From the NCBI RefSeq assembly GCF_043641665.1, contig NC_092198.1, positions 5,268,501-5,332,500 of the forward strand: a stretch of DNA of 64,000 bases, given 5' to 3'. The position numbers and the translations under genes are program-made. The first letter of the stretch is position 1. The number at the start of each line of letters is the position of its first letter. This document shows positions 13,176-24,126 of the stretch, piece by piece. The notes under the pieces are model-generated. The model was given only the letters and a program-made list of their open reading frames with translations. It did no database searches and was not told where the DNA came from. Origin of the DNA: Enoplosus armatus (lineage: Eukaryota; Chordata; Actinopteri; Centrarchiformes; Enoplosidae).

Positions 13176-13430
13176 GCACGTTTGTTCTGTTATGCTTGAC
13201 ATTGTGTTGACTCAAACTAAATGATGAGCAAGCATTCAAGGGCTGATGAATGTAATTGTCGTTGTCAGTGGCAGCGACTAATCATTCTCATTATGTTATT
13301 ATAATGACAAGATACATGGTTCAGATAAGAAAAGTGCACTCTTGTTATTATTCACACGGTGGAATCATAAGCAGCATGTACAGTAAAGGAGAAGGGGAGC
13401 TGTGAGGCTGCATTTACCTGCCAGAGTCAT
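10657..13430 (-). CDS. stmn4: stathmin-4 (complete, five coding exons)
   Basis: Stathmin-4 (RB3/SCLIP family) is a membrane-anchored neuronal phosphoprotein that sequesters tubulin dimers and promotes microtubule disassembly. Coding exons on the minus strand, in order, are 13430-13418, 13129-13034, 12798-12593, 11768-11577 and 10716-10657. They join in phase into 188 residues against 189 in human STMN4. The N-terminal exon gives MTLA; the second completes [19 protein letters not shown], the Golgi/vesicle targeting domain, with Cys20 and Cys22 as palmitoylation sites. The third carries the stathmin-domain cap ([20 protein letters not shown]) with a basophilic kinase site at Ser59, then [19 protein letters not shown]. 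The fourth is the long tubulin-binding helix ([39 protein letters not shown]). The last exon adds [19 protein letters not shown] and a TAG stop. Residue 106 is Cys where many relatives have Tyr. [10 protein letters not shown] and the C-terminus favour stathmin-4 over stathmin-2; fish also have a stmn4-like duplicate, so the ohnologue is not settled. Confidence 0.94.
11020..11370 (+). repeat. dispersed repeat family B, copy in stmn4 intron 4
   Basis: It contains TTAATTAGTGAGCTTTAGAG, GCTGGTAGGTGG, AGAGCCAGCTGTTT and CAGTCTTTATGCTAAGCTAA in that order. It is followed by an inverted tail with GAGAGTTAGATGA and CTTAGCATAAA. The same blocks recur at 16625, 17140, 18030 and 61040. Confidence 0.65.
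13136..13172. repeat. (CA)n microsatellite beside a stmn4 splice acceptor
   Basis: About 18 CA units lie in stmn4 intron 1, starting only seven bases from the exon 2 acceptor. On the transcribed strand this is a TG tract immediately upstream of the 3' splice site. Confidence 0.95.
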
Positions 13431-13480
13431 CTTCTCACTGTGTTTGTAACTCTCCAGGGATGCTGAAGATCCTTCTCAGT
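13418..13480 (-). other. stmn4 exon carrying the start codon and proximal 5' UTR
   Basis: On the minus strand a pyrimidine tract ending in CCAACAG forms an acceptor at 13482-13481. It is followed by 50 bases of 5' UTR, the ATG at 13430-13428 and a donor after 13418. The transcript must therefore begin in a further upstream non-coding exon, with a candidate near 19.4 kb. Confidence 0.6.
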
Positions 13481-14160
13481 CTGTTGGAGGGAGACATACA
13501 GACACAGAGGGAGAGACAGAGGGGACAGGATTGAATGAAGCGACTTCAAAGGTCATATAATGAATGTGAGAAGCTGTGGCTACGGAGAGAGTTAACCAAG
13601 ACCGCAAGCTGCAGAGCACTTGTGTAAGCGCCTCCCATTAAGGTTTAATTCGACCAATGAGAGAACAGCTCTGCGTCAAAGAATAAATGTAGACCAAAAT
13701 AGAAAGTCATTCTAGCCAAGTATAGTTTGAACATCTTCACAATCAAACCAGGGAAGTGAACAAGAAAGAAGCGATAAAAAGACATCATCACACGCATAAC
13801 ATCATGTAACATCGTGACCCGAGGTCAGACTTCATCGTCCTGTTCACATGTGAACAAAAATGGCCCATCCCTCCTTTAATAGGAGATTTCAACAAACAAA
13901 GTTCACATAGAAGTGCTTTAAAGCCCCTTCAGTGGAAAATTCAATTCTTGTTTACCCTTAACACTGTTATATGTCACTGATCTGTGACCCTATGTCCACT
14001 CTCCCGTCAGTGATGTCTTGTGTTTCCCAAGAATGAAAGACATATAAAAACACAAATTTCTGTCTAATGTGAGTTTTATTTCATTTTAAAATCCTTTCCT
14101 TGTCTCTTTTTGAAAAATCCAGAATCTATGAAAATGCAAATACTGTCTCCTACTTCATTA

Positions 14161-14580
14161 GCCAGGTTTCCATCCAAATTTATTTTTTAGTTTCCAGAAA
14201 ATCTGCAAAACCAAATGCAAACGTATGTGGATTTCCATCCACTACTGTCACATGAATATTAGGAGTTGGTTCCTTGAGATAAACAGTTGGTGGTGCTAAT
14301 GCTAATTCTACGGTCAGGTGCCATTAAATCATTGCAGAAGACGAGGGCGCAACGAAATGACGTTATTAAAAGAGTGCCAGTCAAACCTAAAACAAACGAA
14401 AAGCATGTAGAAAACATGATAGAAATATTGTTTGTTTCATGTATTCGTTTAAGTGAGGTTATAGTCTCCTCATCGCTCCACATCAACTTTTCCACCTCAA
14501 GACAATACTATTTTTCAAGTTATTGGTCTCTCCACTCTTTTGAAAGTATTCATAATAACAGGTGGATGGAAATGCATTTA
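14161..14580. mobile_element. fold-back (TIR) element, non-autonomous
   Basis: It is bounded by TTTCCATCCA (14167-14176) and its inverse TGGATGGAAA (14563-14572), with an internal copy of TTTCCATCCA near 14231-14240. A related fragment with CATTTCCATCCACCTG lies at about 30697-30780. The ORF inside is not transposase-like, so this looks like a MITE. Confidence 0.5.
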
Positions 14581-16624
14581 CTGTACGTGTACTGGAGGTT
14601 TCAAGCTTCAGAAGTCGCACAGTATGTCATTTCTGCTGCTGGGGGTCTCTCAATCACAACAAGGGAATATGCCACCATCGACAGGCGACCAAATGAGCAG
14701 CAATGTTACCTTAAAATTAAGGATTTCTCTCTCACAACTCAACAAAATATATAACACAGGTCTAGTCGTTTTTAGACATTTTAATGTGGAAATGTTACAT
14801 ATTATACTATTAAGGTGAAAACGGCCTTCTTAGATTTCCTTAGTCTTCCAGTCTAATGTTAAACTCTACACATACATCACTCCGCACAGCGAAGCTCAAA
14901 CATCAAAGTGAAGTAACCAAAACGCATTTTGAATGGAGGGGTTTTTCTCTCTCCCCCGCCCTCTGTGTCGTACTGAATCACAGCCGTGACACAAGTGGAG
15001 GAAGTAGCTGTAAATCTTTGAGAAGATGCAAGAAAGGAAGAGGAAGGCATAAACAACCAAGCCAGGCATCAACCGCAACACCGGCCTGTTTCCCCACATG
15101 CTGAAAACAGTGCTGTGCCGCAATATGTGTTGTGATTAAAGCAACCGTGTCTCTGCCATGATGACTGAGGCCTGTTGATCAAATTATACTCATGAACGTT
15201 TGACTGGCGACTGAATGAAATTCAAGAATAATTCGATTCAATTTAGAACAAATTCAAACAGTGATTGAATTAAAGTGAATGGCAGTAAGAGAGCGAGGCA
15301 GCAAAGTTGCAAACTGTCTCACCAGACCCTCCACCACCTGCTGTCACTCTGCCTGTCTCTCTCTCTCTCTGTCTGTCCCTTCAGATGGTCTCATTAACAC
15401 TGAATTGATGGACATCTGAGAGATACTGTAAGTCGGTCACTCATGCTATATAGACTTATGAATCCTTTAAATCGAGTAAACAAGCTAGTGAAAGACATGG
15501 TTATAATTTTCCTCATCCTCAATCTCCTATTTCTATTTAGTTCAATGAGTAATGAGTGTACATAATAGCAAATATTCAACTTGATCAAGTTAATAAAAGA
15601 TGGACAGAACTTTCTGCATCTTTGCTGCTCAGAATTAATTAACAAATACTCAAAGGTCATGAATACTTGAATACCTGCTGTCAGTTAATTGGAGAATTTT
15701 ATCATGTGAGAATCCAGGAGTGCCCTGCACAGTTCGTTGACCTTTTCGCAGCTGAGCGCACACACTAATTAAGTTTTGCTTTAATTCTGGGATCTAGTAT
15801 CATAAACACTCTCATCATGTGGGCTCTCAGAAGAATCAGGTGTTGAAGCAAACAGGCTGAGGAGTAATATTAGAGAGCAAATGAAGGCTTGAACTTCATA
15901 AAAACAGATTTCCACTACAGGGTGAGACATGCCGGTGGTTCCTGATGTTGACGGCATAATTTAATCAAACATCTGTGATGGGACGTGTCTGCCAGAATGC
16001 CCAAATGTCCCACCTGCGCTCAACTACCTCCCTTTCATCTTCTAAGAGTTCCACGTAGTTGATCATCCAAACAGCACATGTGGCAGTCCTACAGGAATAT
16101 ACACTGGTAAGTAGTGTATGCATCCTGCCTACATTTCAGCCAAAGACAGAATTATTACATGAAAAAAAACTATCTCTACACTTTTTATGTATTGAGGTCC
16201 AACATATAGGACTTATTTCTTAATTTTCCCAGAGATATAATTTTGTTAGGTTGTTAGCTCCTAAAATTTCCATTTATGACCACAGCATTCATAATGCTTG
16301 AAAGTCAGAATGCTAACTGACTTATCAAGACAGATATAAGTTGCTATGGGTGGACTAGTCTGACTCACCAGATGTAGGCTGTTGGGATAAGTCTACCATT
16401 GGCCGACTATTTCAGTCGGAGTTCTCCTCCCCCTTCTGCTATCTGCGTGTTATTGTTTTGCAAGGGCACCTTCACTGCATCCTGGGCTTAGCGCCGCCCA
16501 AGACCATTGTGATTGGTTTAAAGAAATACAAACAAGCCAGAGCGTTTATTCCCATATCCCAGAATGGTAATGGGTTGACCCAGCCCTTTCTCCAAAGTGT
16601 GGAGATAAATCTGACTATGTGAGA

Positions 16625-17045
16625 CTATAGCTGGACTAAAGGAATTATTGGACATTTTGGGAAATGTGCTTCTTTGCTTCCTGGGGAGTTACGAGCTGTA
16701 ACTATTTCTTGATGAACAACAGTTCATCCACTGTGCCCAGCACTGTGCGGCATCTCCGCCAGTTGCTTGGCAGTCCTACGGTAATAATACAAGACTCCAG
16801 GAAGTAACTGCTTCTGGCTGTTTTTTAATTTACAGCACATAATTCCCCACAAAACTACCAAATTATTGTTTAAAAAAAAAAAGATGAACATACAACATGT
16901 TAATTAGTGAGCTTTAGATGTGTTGGTAGGTGTATTTTTAAACCTTGAAGAGAGCCAGGCTAACTGTTTCCCCTTGCTTCCAGTCTCTATGCTAAGCTAA
17001 GGTAATTGCCTCCTGGCCAGCTGCATAGAGATACCCCACTACTTA
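16625..17045 (+). repeat. dispersed repeat family B, longest copy
   Basis: This copy shows extra upstream blocks (AGTTCATCCACTGTGCCCAG, then CAGTTGCTTGGCAGTCCTAC, then ACTCCAGGAAGTAACTGC) before the shared TTAATTAGTGAGCTTTAGA and CTATGCTAAGCTAAG core. A second, shorter plus-strand copy follows at 17140-17300. Confidence 0.65.
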
Positions 17046-18029
17046 CTAGAAAACATAGCTCACTACTGGGAATGTTACATGATCCTGTAAGTATCTACTG
17101 GGAAATGTGGGAAAAGTATATGTAGTGTTGCTAATCCCCAACACTTAGCTTAGTAAGCATTAGAGGTTAACCTTGGAGAGAGCCAGGCTAGCTGTTTCCC
17201 TCTGCTTTCAGTCTTTCTGCTAAGCTAGGCTAATCGCCAAGAGAGTGGTATCAATCTTTACGTCTAACTCTCAAGCAGAAAGCAAATAAGCATATTTCCC
17301 AAAACGTTTATTTTATTTATCTATCTTATCGATCTATCTATCTAGTTGCATTTTAAGCTTTCAGTCTTTCAACATGTGAAATGCCTGAAGAGTAGTGAGC
17401 TCCAGAGAGAGAGTGAAGTGTGCTAATGAGACAACCCATGACACAGAGATGGAGAGACGTCTCATTACAGCGCAGAGCACACGCTCACCTAACCACCCTG
17501 ACATGGCTCCCAGCGGGACAGACACACACAAGGACACACATGTGCATGCATATATGTGCAGACGTGCACCTTAACATGCACAGTTGTGCGCACACATACT
17601 AATCAGGCAGTAAATGTACTGCTTTGCTACACTGTTGGCATGCACACATGCACACACACACACACACAGCTGCTTCTCATCTTCTGAAACCACCCAGGTT
17701 GCAGATCAATGCGTTGCTTCCTGCAGGAGTAAAAGTGCTCCATATCTTGTGTGTCAATACAGCGAGAGAGAGAGAGCACGCAACTCGTAAAGGTCTCGGT
17801 ACACACGGGGAACATTTGGGTCATGCTGATGGGAAATTTGCTGACAGTTATATCATGGTGAACTTTTTCATTACACTATTTTATGATATTCATGAATTTT
17901 TTGTCCCAGAAGCACACAGTCTTTCATGTCTGCTGAAGGTAATTTTTCTCCTTCGCTAAAATTGGGCAAATAGATGATGATATTTAATGGTTTTCAGAGC
18001 AGGAAATGATTGCAGGAGCTTGCATATTA

Positions 18030-18290
18030 AGTGTTGAATCTTAAGGCTTATTTGCTTTCCTGTCGAGAGTTAGATGAGATGATTGATACCACTCTCATGG
18101 CTTTATGCTAAATGTGAAGCTACACCCATCAGTCGGTTAGCTTAGCTTAGCATAAAGACTGGAAACAAGGGGACAAAATGTGCCTACCAGCATTTCTAAA
18201 GCTCACTAATTAACATTTTATTTGTTTAATCTGTACAAAAACCAAAGTGTAAGAAGAACAATTAAGCATTTCATGGGGTGTTGTGTACCG
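18030..18290 (-). repeat. dispersed repeat family B, minus-strand copy
   Basis: The reverse complement of the family core is visible: CTTAGCATAAAGACTGGAAA, CTACCAGC, and TAAAGCTCACTAATTAACA. It is preceded by GAGAGTTAGATGAGATGATT. Confidence 0.65.
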
Positions 18291-18983
18291 GACTCATTTT
18301 TGTTTTTTTACAGCAGTTTTACTTTCTGCATTGCACAGAACAGATATCAAGTTTTCTGAAAGTGGATGTCTCATTTTCAATTTTCACATACAGTACAGCA
18401 CAGTGATACTTTTGTCAAGAAATCAAAATGAAGAAAAAAAAGATAATTTTCCTTATTGACTCTGTTTCCATGGTCACAATATTTGATGTACTACTTGTAC
18501 TATAGATTTTCATGTTCTTGCATGAATAATAAACAGAGCGTTATGAATATTGCATTTACATTAATCCTGAACACAATATTTTTATTGCTTATAGGAGGAG
18601 CAGTTATAAGAGACTCCAGTTTCCCACCATTCTTCCCTTAAAGTATGCCCTACGCAAGACAATATCAACATTTGTCAAATTTAGCCCATAACACCCATCT
18701 ATATCTTGACATTTTTATGAGCCATTTTGACTCAGTTGGTTGGCTTTACCGGTTTTTACAGAGATTGCTTTTGTAAACTGCTGTTTTCCCTTCTTTCCTT
18801 ACCTAATACACGCACTTAAATAGGCACTATACACACGCACACAATAATAAACCTGGAACGTGGTGCAGCTAAAGGTGAAATTAACACTTTGCAGGTTCAA
18901 AACCAGCCAAAAAATATAAGACAAATAGGAAGTTTTGTGAACTATTTGTCACCATTTTTTATTTTTTGCCAAACCTTTCTCTG

Positions 18984-18988
<5 letters not shown>

Positions 18989-19048
<60 letters not shown>
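18989..19048. repeat. (CA)n microsatellite
   Basis: About 30 uninterrupted CA dinucleotides, making it one of the longest pure microsatellites in the window. Confidence 0.97.
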
Positions 19049-19049
<1 letters not shown>

Positions 19050-19406
19050 TTCTGCCACATAAACACGTACAAACCCCCTCATTTTCCTCCCCCACTCTCT
19101 TTCTCTCTCCCCTTACCAATAGCAGACACAAAGCTGCATCTGCACATATGGAGGATCAATAATAAATGACACAGGTTACACACCATGCAGTTTGTGGGTA
19201 CGCCGAGTTCTCTCCCTCTTCCTCCTTCTGCTGTCAGCAGGAACCACCGCATCGTCCTCACCCTCGCCCCATTACACCCAGTGCACTCGCAAACACACAC
19301 ACGGAGGCAACCTTCAGCTATGCAATAAAACTTAACCCCGAGAACCCAAATTTACACTAGTGGAATGCAGATGTGTGCAGCTGTGTGTTTTGGGATGCAG
19401 ACTCAC

Positions 19407-19600
19407 CCCCCTCTGTCCCTGTCTTCTCTGCTGCTGATGGTGGACCGGTGACTACGGTTACCCCCGTCTGGCTGCACGGATACAGGCACCGGGCAACAGC
19501 ATCAGCAACAGCATCAATGCTGCCTCCATGACATCACCTTGGAGACGTCTTATTGGTCTGAGACACTGCCAGCATCCAAGCCCCCCGGCCAATGAGAGGA
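19407..19600 (-). promoter_or_regulatory. candidate stmn4 non-coding first exon and promoter
   Basis: On the minus strand a consensus donor (GGG|GTGAGT) follows base 19407. The sequence upstream of it is GC-richer than its surroundings and includes CCAATAAGACG, a second CCAAT near 19590 in the opposite sense, and the CRE-like TGATGTCA. It lies about 6 kb upstream of the stmn4 translation-start exon, which needs an upstream exon because it is preceded by a splice acceptor. The assignment is inferred from the donor, promoter motifs and orientation; there is no transcript evidence. Confidence 0.38.
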
Positions 19601-20191
19601 GAGAGGAAAGATGTGGGGGAGGGCCGTCAGCTCTTTGTGCTGTACTGCAGGGTGGGTGGTAGAATCACTGTTTTATTATATGGCGCAGGAATGTGTGATA
19701 CGTGTATGTATATTATGCATGGGGAGGATTTGAGTGAAGTAGTGGTGGTGGGGAAGGCTGGTAGTCCATGTGTGTGTGTATGTGTGTGTGTGTGTGTCTC
19801 AGCAGGGGGCCCAGCTAGGAAGCACGCAGCACACTGAATTATTTAGATCCTAACTGTAAATACAGGAACAAGTAAAAAACCTTTTGCAGTGTGAAGCACA
19901 TGCAGTTCATTATGTTGAATATTTGTTACTATCCTGGGCAACATTGGGTATATTATTCCTGGAATATTACGTACCTCCAGGTTTGCTGTGTAATAATTAG
20001 ATTAAATAAAAATGAATTTAGGAATATGCACCATGTACGCTTAAATTCAGTCATAAGTAATGACTAGATTTTGACACGGCCTCAAGATCAGGTAATAGAG
20101 CAGGATCCACTTCAAGGCCCTTCTCAGGCCAGTTGTCTTTGTGCTTTAGTTGGTGCCTATTCCCGCTCACAGTTATGAGCCAACTCTAGTG

Positions 20192-20595
20192 TCCTTCAGC
20201 TCATTGTTTTGTTTTTTACGGCCCACAACTTTGTTGTTTTGATTCACTCTCACCGCTCTCATCAACCATAAAACTAAGAACCCGCTGTGCTCTGCTCAGC
20301 ATCAAATGGCAGACAGACACAGTTAGCGACTAGCTGGTGAACAAAGTGAAAGCTGCTCAAGAGCCACATAATTGGAGTTGGTAGAGACGAAAAGAGTGAA
20401 TATTATTGACTTACATTCATCAGGTGACCAGAGACACGACTCCAAACGAAAGCTAATGTTGCTCCGTGTCTGCTAGATGTTCAAATAGAGAACTGTTACG
20501 CTAACATGTTCCCTACATTAACTTAAAAGGTGATAATATGTCGATGTCGGGATTACAACTTGTTTCCGCAGCCACAAAAAGCAGATTAAAAACCA
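20192..20595 (+). repeat. dispersed repeat family A, 3' two-thirds
   Basis: Ordered family blocks are visible: CTTCAGCTCATTGTTTTG, CGGCCCACAACTTTG, GGCAGACAGACACAGTTAGC, GACTAGCTGGTGAACA, AAAGAGTGAATATT, CACGACTCCAAACGAA, GCTAACATGTTCCC, and the end block GCAGCCACAAAAAGCAGATT. The head block is missing. Confidence 0.7.
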
Positions 20596-21146
20596 CTAAA
20601 ACCACTTAAGACCTGACAAGTGGTGGATTGCCATTTATTTATCTGGGATATGCTTCATTTTTGCCCTCATGTCACCAGATTGGCACTGGGGCATCCAGAC
20701 GGTCATAGTGTAATGTAACCCCTGATCCTGCGTGCAGTAGAGGGGGCTTTTTTTAATTTTTGCCCCTGCTTCTTGGAGAATCTGGACTTGTATCGTTATA
20801 GCAACACTCCCATTAACATTAGTATGCCACAGCTAACGAAAAATATACTTCACATCACAATTCTTTTTCTAAATATGTTGTTGAGACAGACATTAAAAAG
20901 GACAAAACAGCCGGTAGAAATAACACAAAAAGAGGAGGATAGAGGACAAACACTGAAGAAAGGTAAAGTGACGTATCTGTTGTTGCCGCCCTTTGATCAT
21001 GTATTCAGCTCACACAACCAACATGATGTCACCACGCTGTCCACCAGCAGATGAAAGAGCTTATAACACTGGAGGAGAGAGAGGGATATGCATGAGGTCA
21101 CATTAGGGTGTGTCCTGTTGTCGCTGTCTCCTCTCCCCTCCCCCCC

Positions 21147-21171
21147 CTCCACCCCACCCCACCCCACCCCA
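21147..21171. repeat. (CCCCA)n short tandem repeat
   Basis: About five CCCAC-type pentamers follow a C-rich run. Confidence 0.8.
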
Positions 21172-21857
21172 TCCTCTCCAGCCTCCACTGACGGTAAACG
21201 CACGTGTGACATTAGACATCAGGCACATCCTGGAAATGAGATCACCAGGGAGAGAAAAAAAATAAGAGAGGAAGTGTGAGGGGAGGGAGAGGAGGAGGAG
21301 AGGAAACAAAGGTGGAGGAAATAAGATCAAACAGATTATTTTAGGGATTCTAGGAGAACAAAGATAAGAGGGAGGAGGACCAGAGCAGAGGAAAAATGAG
21401 GAGGGAAGACCAAATTAAACTGGGGGGGGGGGGCTCATTGGGAACACCCATGAGAGACATTGGGAGGAGAGGGTGAGTAACAAAAATGCTCTGGGGATGG
21501 AGGAGGAGGAATCGCACATTTTACAGAACATGAAAGTAGCTGAGGAGCGGAATGAGGAAGAGAAATGGACAAATCGGGTCCCACTGTTTGGAAGGAACGC
21601 ATCTAAAATCTCTGCAGACCCACAAAACTGAGGAAAGACAAGGATTTAGAGACGGAGATGTGAATAAATGTAAGGAAAACAGATGCAGATGCTGATTAGA
21701 TCGTCTTCCTTATAATCAATTGCAACAATATGTGAAAAAGTCCAGGTTTCTTTAGTATTGTTGTATTGTTTGATGTTTTTAAAAGAATCACAGATGCTGG
21801 CAAGGCTGCCAACACAGCTCTTTAGCATGCTCAACCAAAAGTCATATCCTAAAAGTG

Positions 21858-21871
21858 CACACACACACACA

Positions 21872-21939
<68 letters not shown>

Positions 21940-21941
21940 TA

Positions 21942-21973
<32 letters not shown>
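21858..21973. repeat. compound (CA)n plus 30-base C-run
   Basis: A CA microsatellite of about 77 bases with two TA interruptions is followed, ten bases later, by an uninterrupted run of 30 C (21944-21973). Such a run is prone to sequencing and assembly error and can form G-quadruplexes on the other strand. Confidence 0.95.
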
Positions 21974-21976
<3 letters not shown>

Positions 21977-22132
21977 ACTCTACCGCACTGTAAGCCCCCG
22001 TGGCCTGTAAAAACATAAACAGTTACAGTAGCTCAGCGGCAGCACCAGAGTCCTGATCTAAAGTCTGACATCATCTCTCAGAGTCTCAGGATGAGATCAT
22101 TCCATCTAACTACTAGCCTTACTCACTCTGCA

Positions 22133-22135
<3 letters not shown>

Positions 22136-22173
<38 letters not shown>
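22136..22173. repeat. (TG)n microsatellite
   Basis: About 19 TG dinucleotides. Confidence 0.95.
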
Positions 22174-22174
<1 letters not shown>

Positions 22175-23369
22175 AAAACAGATTGCGGATAAGTTTTCTG
22201 AATGCGCGAGTGGGATGGCCTCAGTGTGCATATGTATGCTTGTGCAGGTGTCCACTGTGGGACAATTAGATTAGGGCTAAAATACAGAGTGATCTAATTG
22301 AAGTTGAAGGGCTTTTACTAGCATTGCTTCTGACAGCCAGGGTCTGGTATCAAGGGGGAAACAAAGCAAGTGCCCCCACTTCTACAGAAAGTGAAGCGTA
22401 ATCCCTTTTCCCCCTGAACTATAGAGGAGTTTGGCTTGGATAGTGCTTAGCTGAGCTAAAACTGGGATAACTGGTTTAGGTCTCTTATAAACTGCAAAGT
22501 TCAGTCTGCATTAATGCGACATCAACAACAAGAAGGAGAAACAATGGCAGGCTTTAGATTGAGGGCATAACCACCATGTTTAGCTCTTTTAACACAATTT
22601 GATCATAAGGTTTGATCATTAACCTTCTTTTCATCGCAGGCTGAACGTTGTCTTGACCTCCTTTCACTGTGCAGACTTCAGCTTCTGCGGGTTTCACTTG
22701 TCAAAGGACAGCCTGTCTGGAGCAGTCTGTTACCATGGGAACAAGAAACTGACAAGTACAGTGAGAAAGAAGTCAATGAATGCCAGGAAAAGTGCGTATG
22801 TGCACAGTCTTGAGTATGATTGTCTGAAAGGATTTTGTACGTTTGCGTGCGTGATTAAAATTACAAAGGCAGCTGTAGATGATCGAACATTGTTGGTTTC
22901 AAGAATACCATTTAATTATATCATTTAAGCTTGTATCCATGTAAGACTTTATGCTGAGAAGGGGGGTATCAAAGGAGAGACTGTTATTACAAATTCTACC
23001 AAAAAACACTGTAGATGTTCATCCATCATGCAGTCATTTCATATTGCTTGTAAGATTTAAATAAAATTGAGCTAACATGCTCTGGTCCCCACTGAGGTCT
23101 TGAAGCATCATCTATACCATCACTGTGTCCTGTGTAACTTACACCTGACGTAACGTTTTATTAATATTAAATAATGGCTTGATGCAAAATATGCTTTGTT
23201 TATGTGCTCAGGCTAATAACTTGTAACCCACTAACTTGATTCATTACTTACAGTGTGTAAGTTTTTCTGCTTTTAAGTGAGTGTTTCTGAAGGCCCATCA
23301 TGACAAGACAAATTCCTTAAGGGGCCATGAAGGTTTCCATAAAGCTACAAACAGCGATCCTGCAGCACA

Positions 23370-23372
23370 AAA

Positions 23373-23418
<46 letters not shown>

Positions 23419-23452
23419 GACACACACAGACACACACACACACACACACACC
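23370..23452. repeat. (CA)n microsatellite, interrupted
   Basis: CA repeats are broken by TA and GA dinucleotides, suggesting an old, decaying tract. Confidence 0.93.
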
Positions 23453-24090
23453 TTTAAGAGTTATGTTTTCCAAGAGACAAAACTGGCCAATGGGGCGAGA
23501 TAATCCAGCTTGTGTCCTGCGCAGTTCCCACAACAGCTGTGACCTCAATTATGAGCTATATTGTGGGCAATTTCTATCTGATTAGAACATCCAAGCAGTT
23601 GGAGTTATTAATTAAATATGTTAAAGACACTGTGGTGGCGTGTGGTGCCACAAACCCTGCTGGCTCAGTGGGAAAACTATATCTTACACTCTGTATTGTG
23701 CGGCAGAAGAAAGGCAGAATTTATTTGGTCAAGGTTTTTTCTAGTGCAGACGCCATCTTCTGGCCAATCACAGTCGTGTTTCTTTAGGTATAAACTTGGT
23801 CCAGTGCACACTGTAACCACTGGATGCACAGAGCATTTTAAGCTGAGACCAGTAACTGGTCCCAGTAGTCCTATATTACTGGCCTGACCTTTGGAGATGG
23901 CTCTTCTTCCTGCACACTTCAAATATATCAGATATTTGCACCAGTAAATATTCCTTTGTGTGTCTGCCTCTTTCTTTTGTCCTCATTTTCTTTACCAGCA
24001 GCCTCTCCAAATCCTCGGGGTCTTAAGGTCAACAGTGATGGTTTTTTATTGGATTGCTGTTCTCTTTACGCAGTGCACATGCTAAACACG

Positions 24091-24095
<5 letters not shown>

Positions 24096-24122
<27 letters not shown>
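24096..24122. repeat. (TG)n microsatellite
   Basis: About 13 TG dinucleotides. Confidence 0.93.

Positions 24123-24126
<4 letters not shown>

Larger units (their letters stand above)
13481..19400. other. stmn4 5' intron, non-coding
   Basis: If the 19.4 kb first exon is correct, this whole stretch is stmn4 intron 0. It holds a TIR element, family B copies at 16625-17045, 17140-17300 and 18030-18290, CA repeats near 17650 and a long CA microsatellite at 18989. No coding exon was recognised. Confidence 0.5.

Noticed and set aside
14287..14754. 155-codon plus-strand ORF
   Set aside because: It lies mostly within the TTTCCATCCA fold-back element and has no transposase-like motifs.
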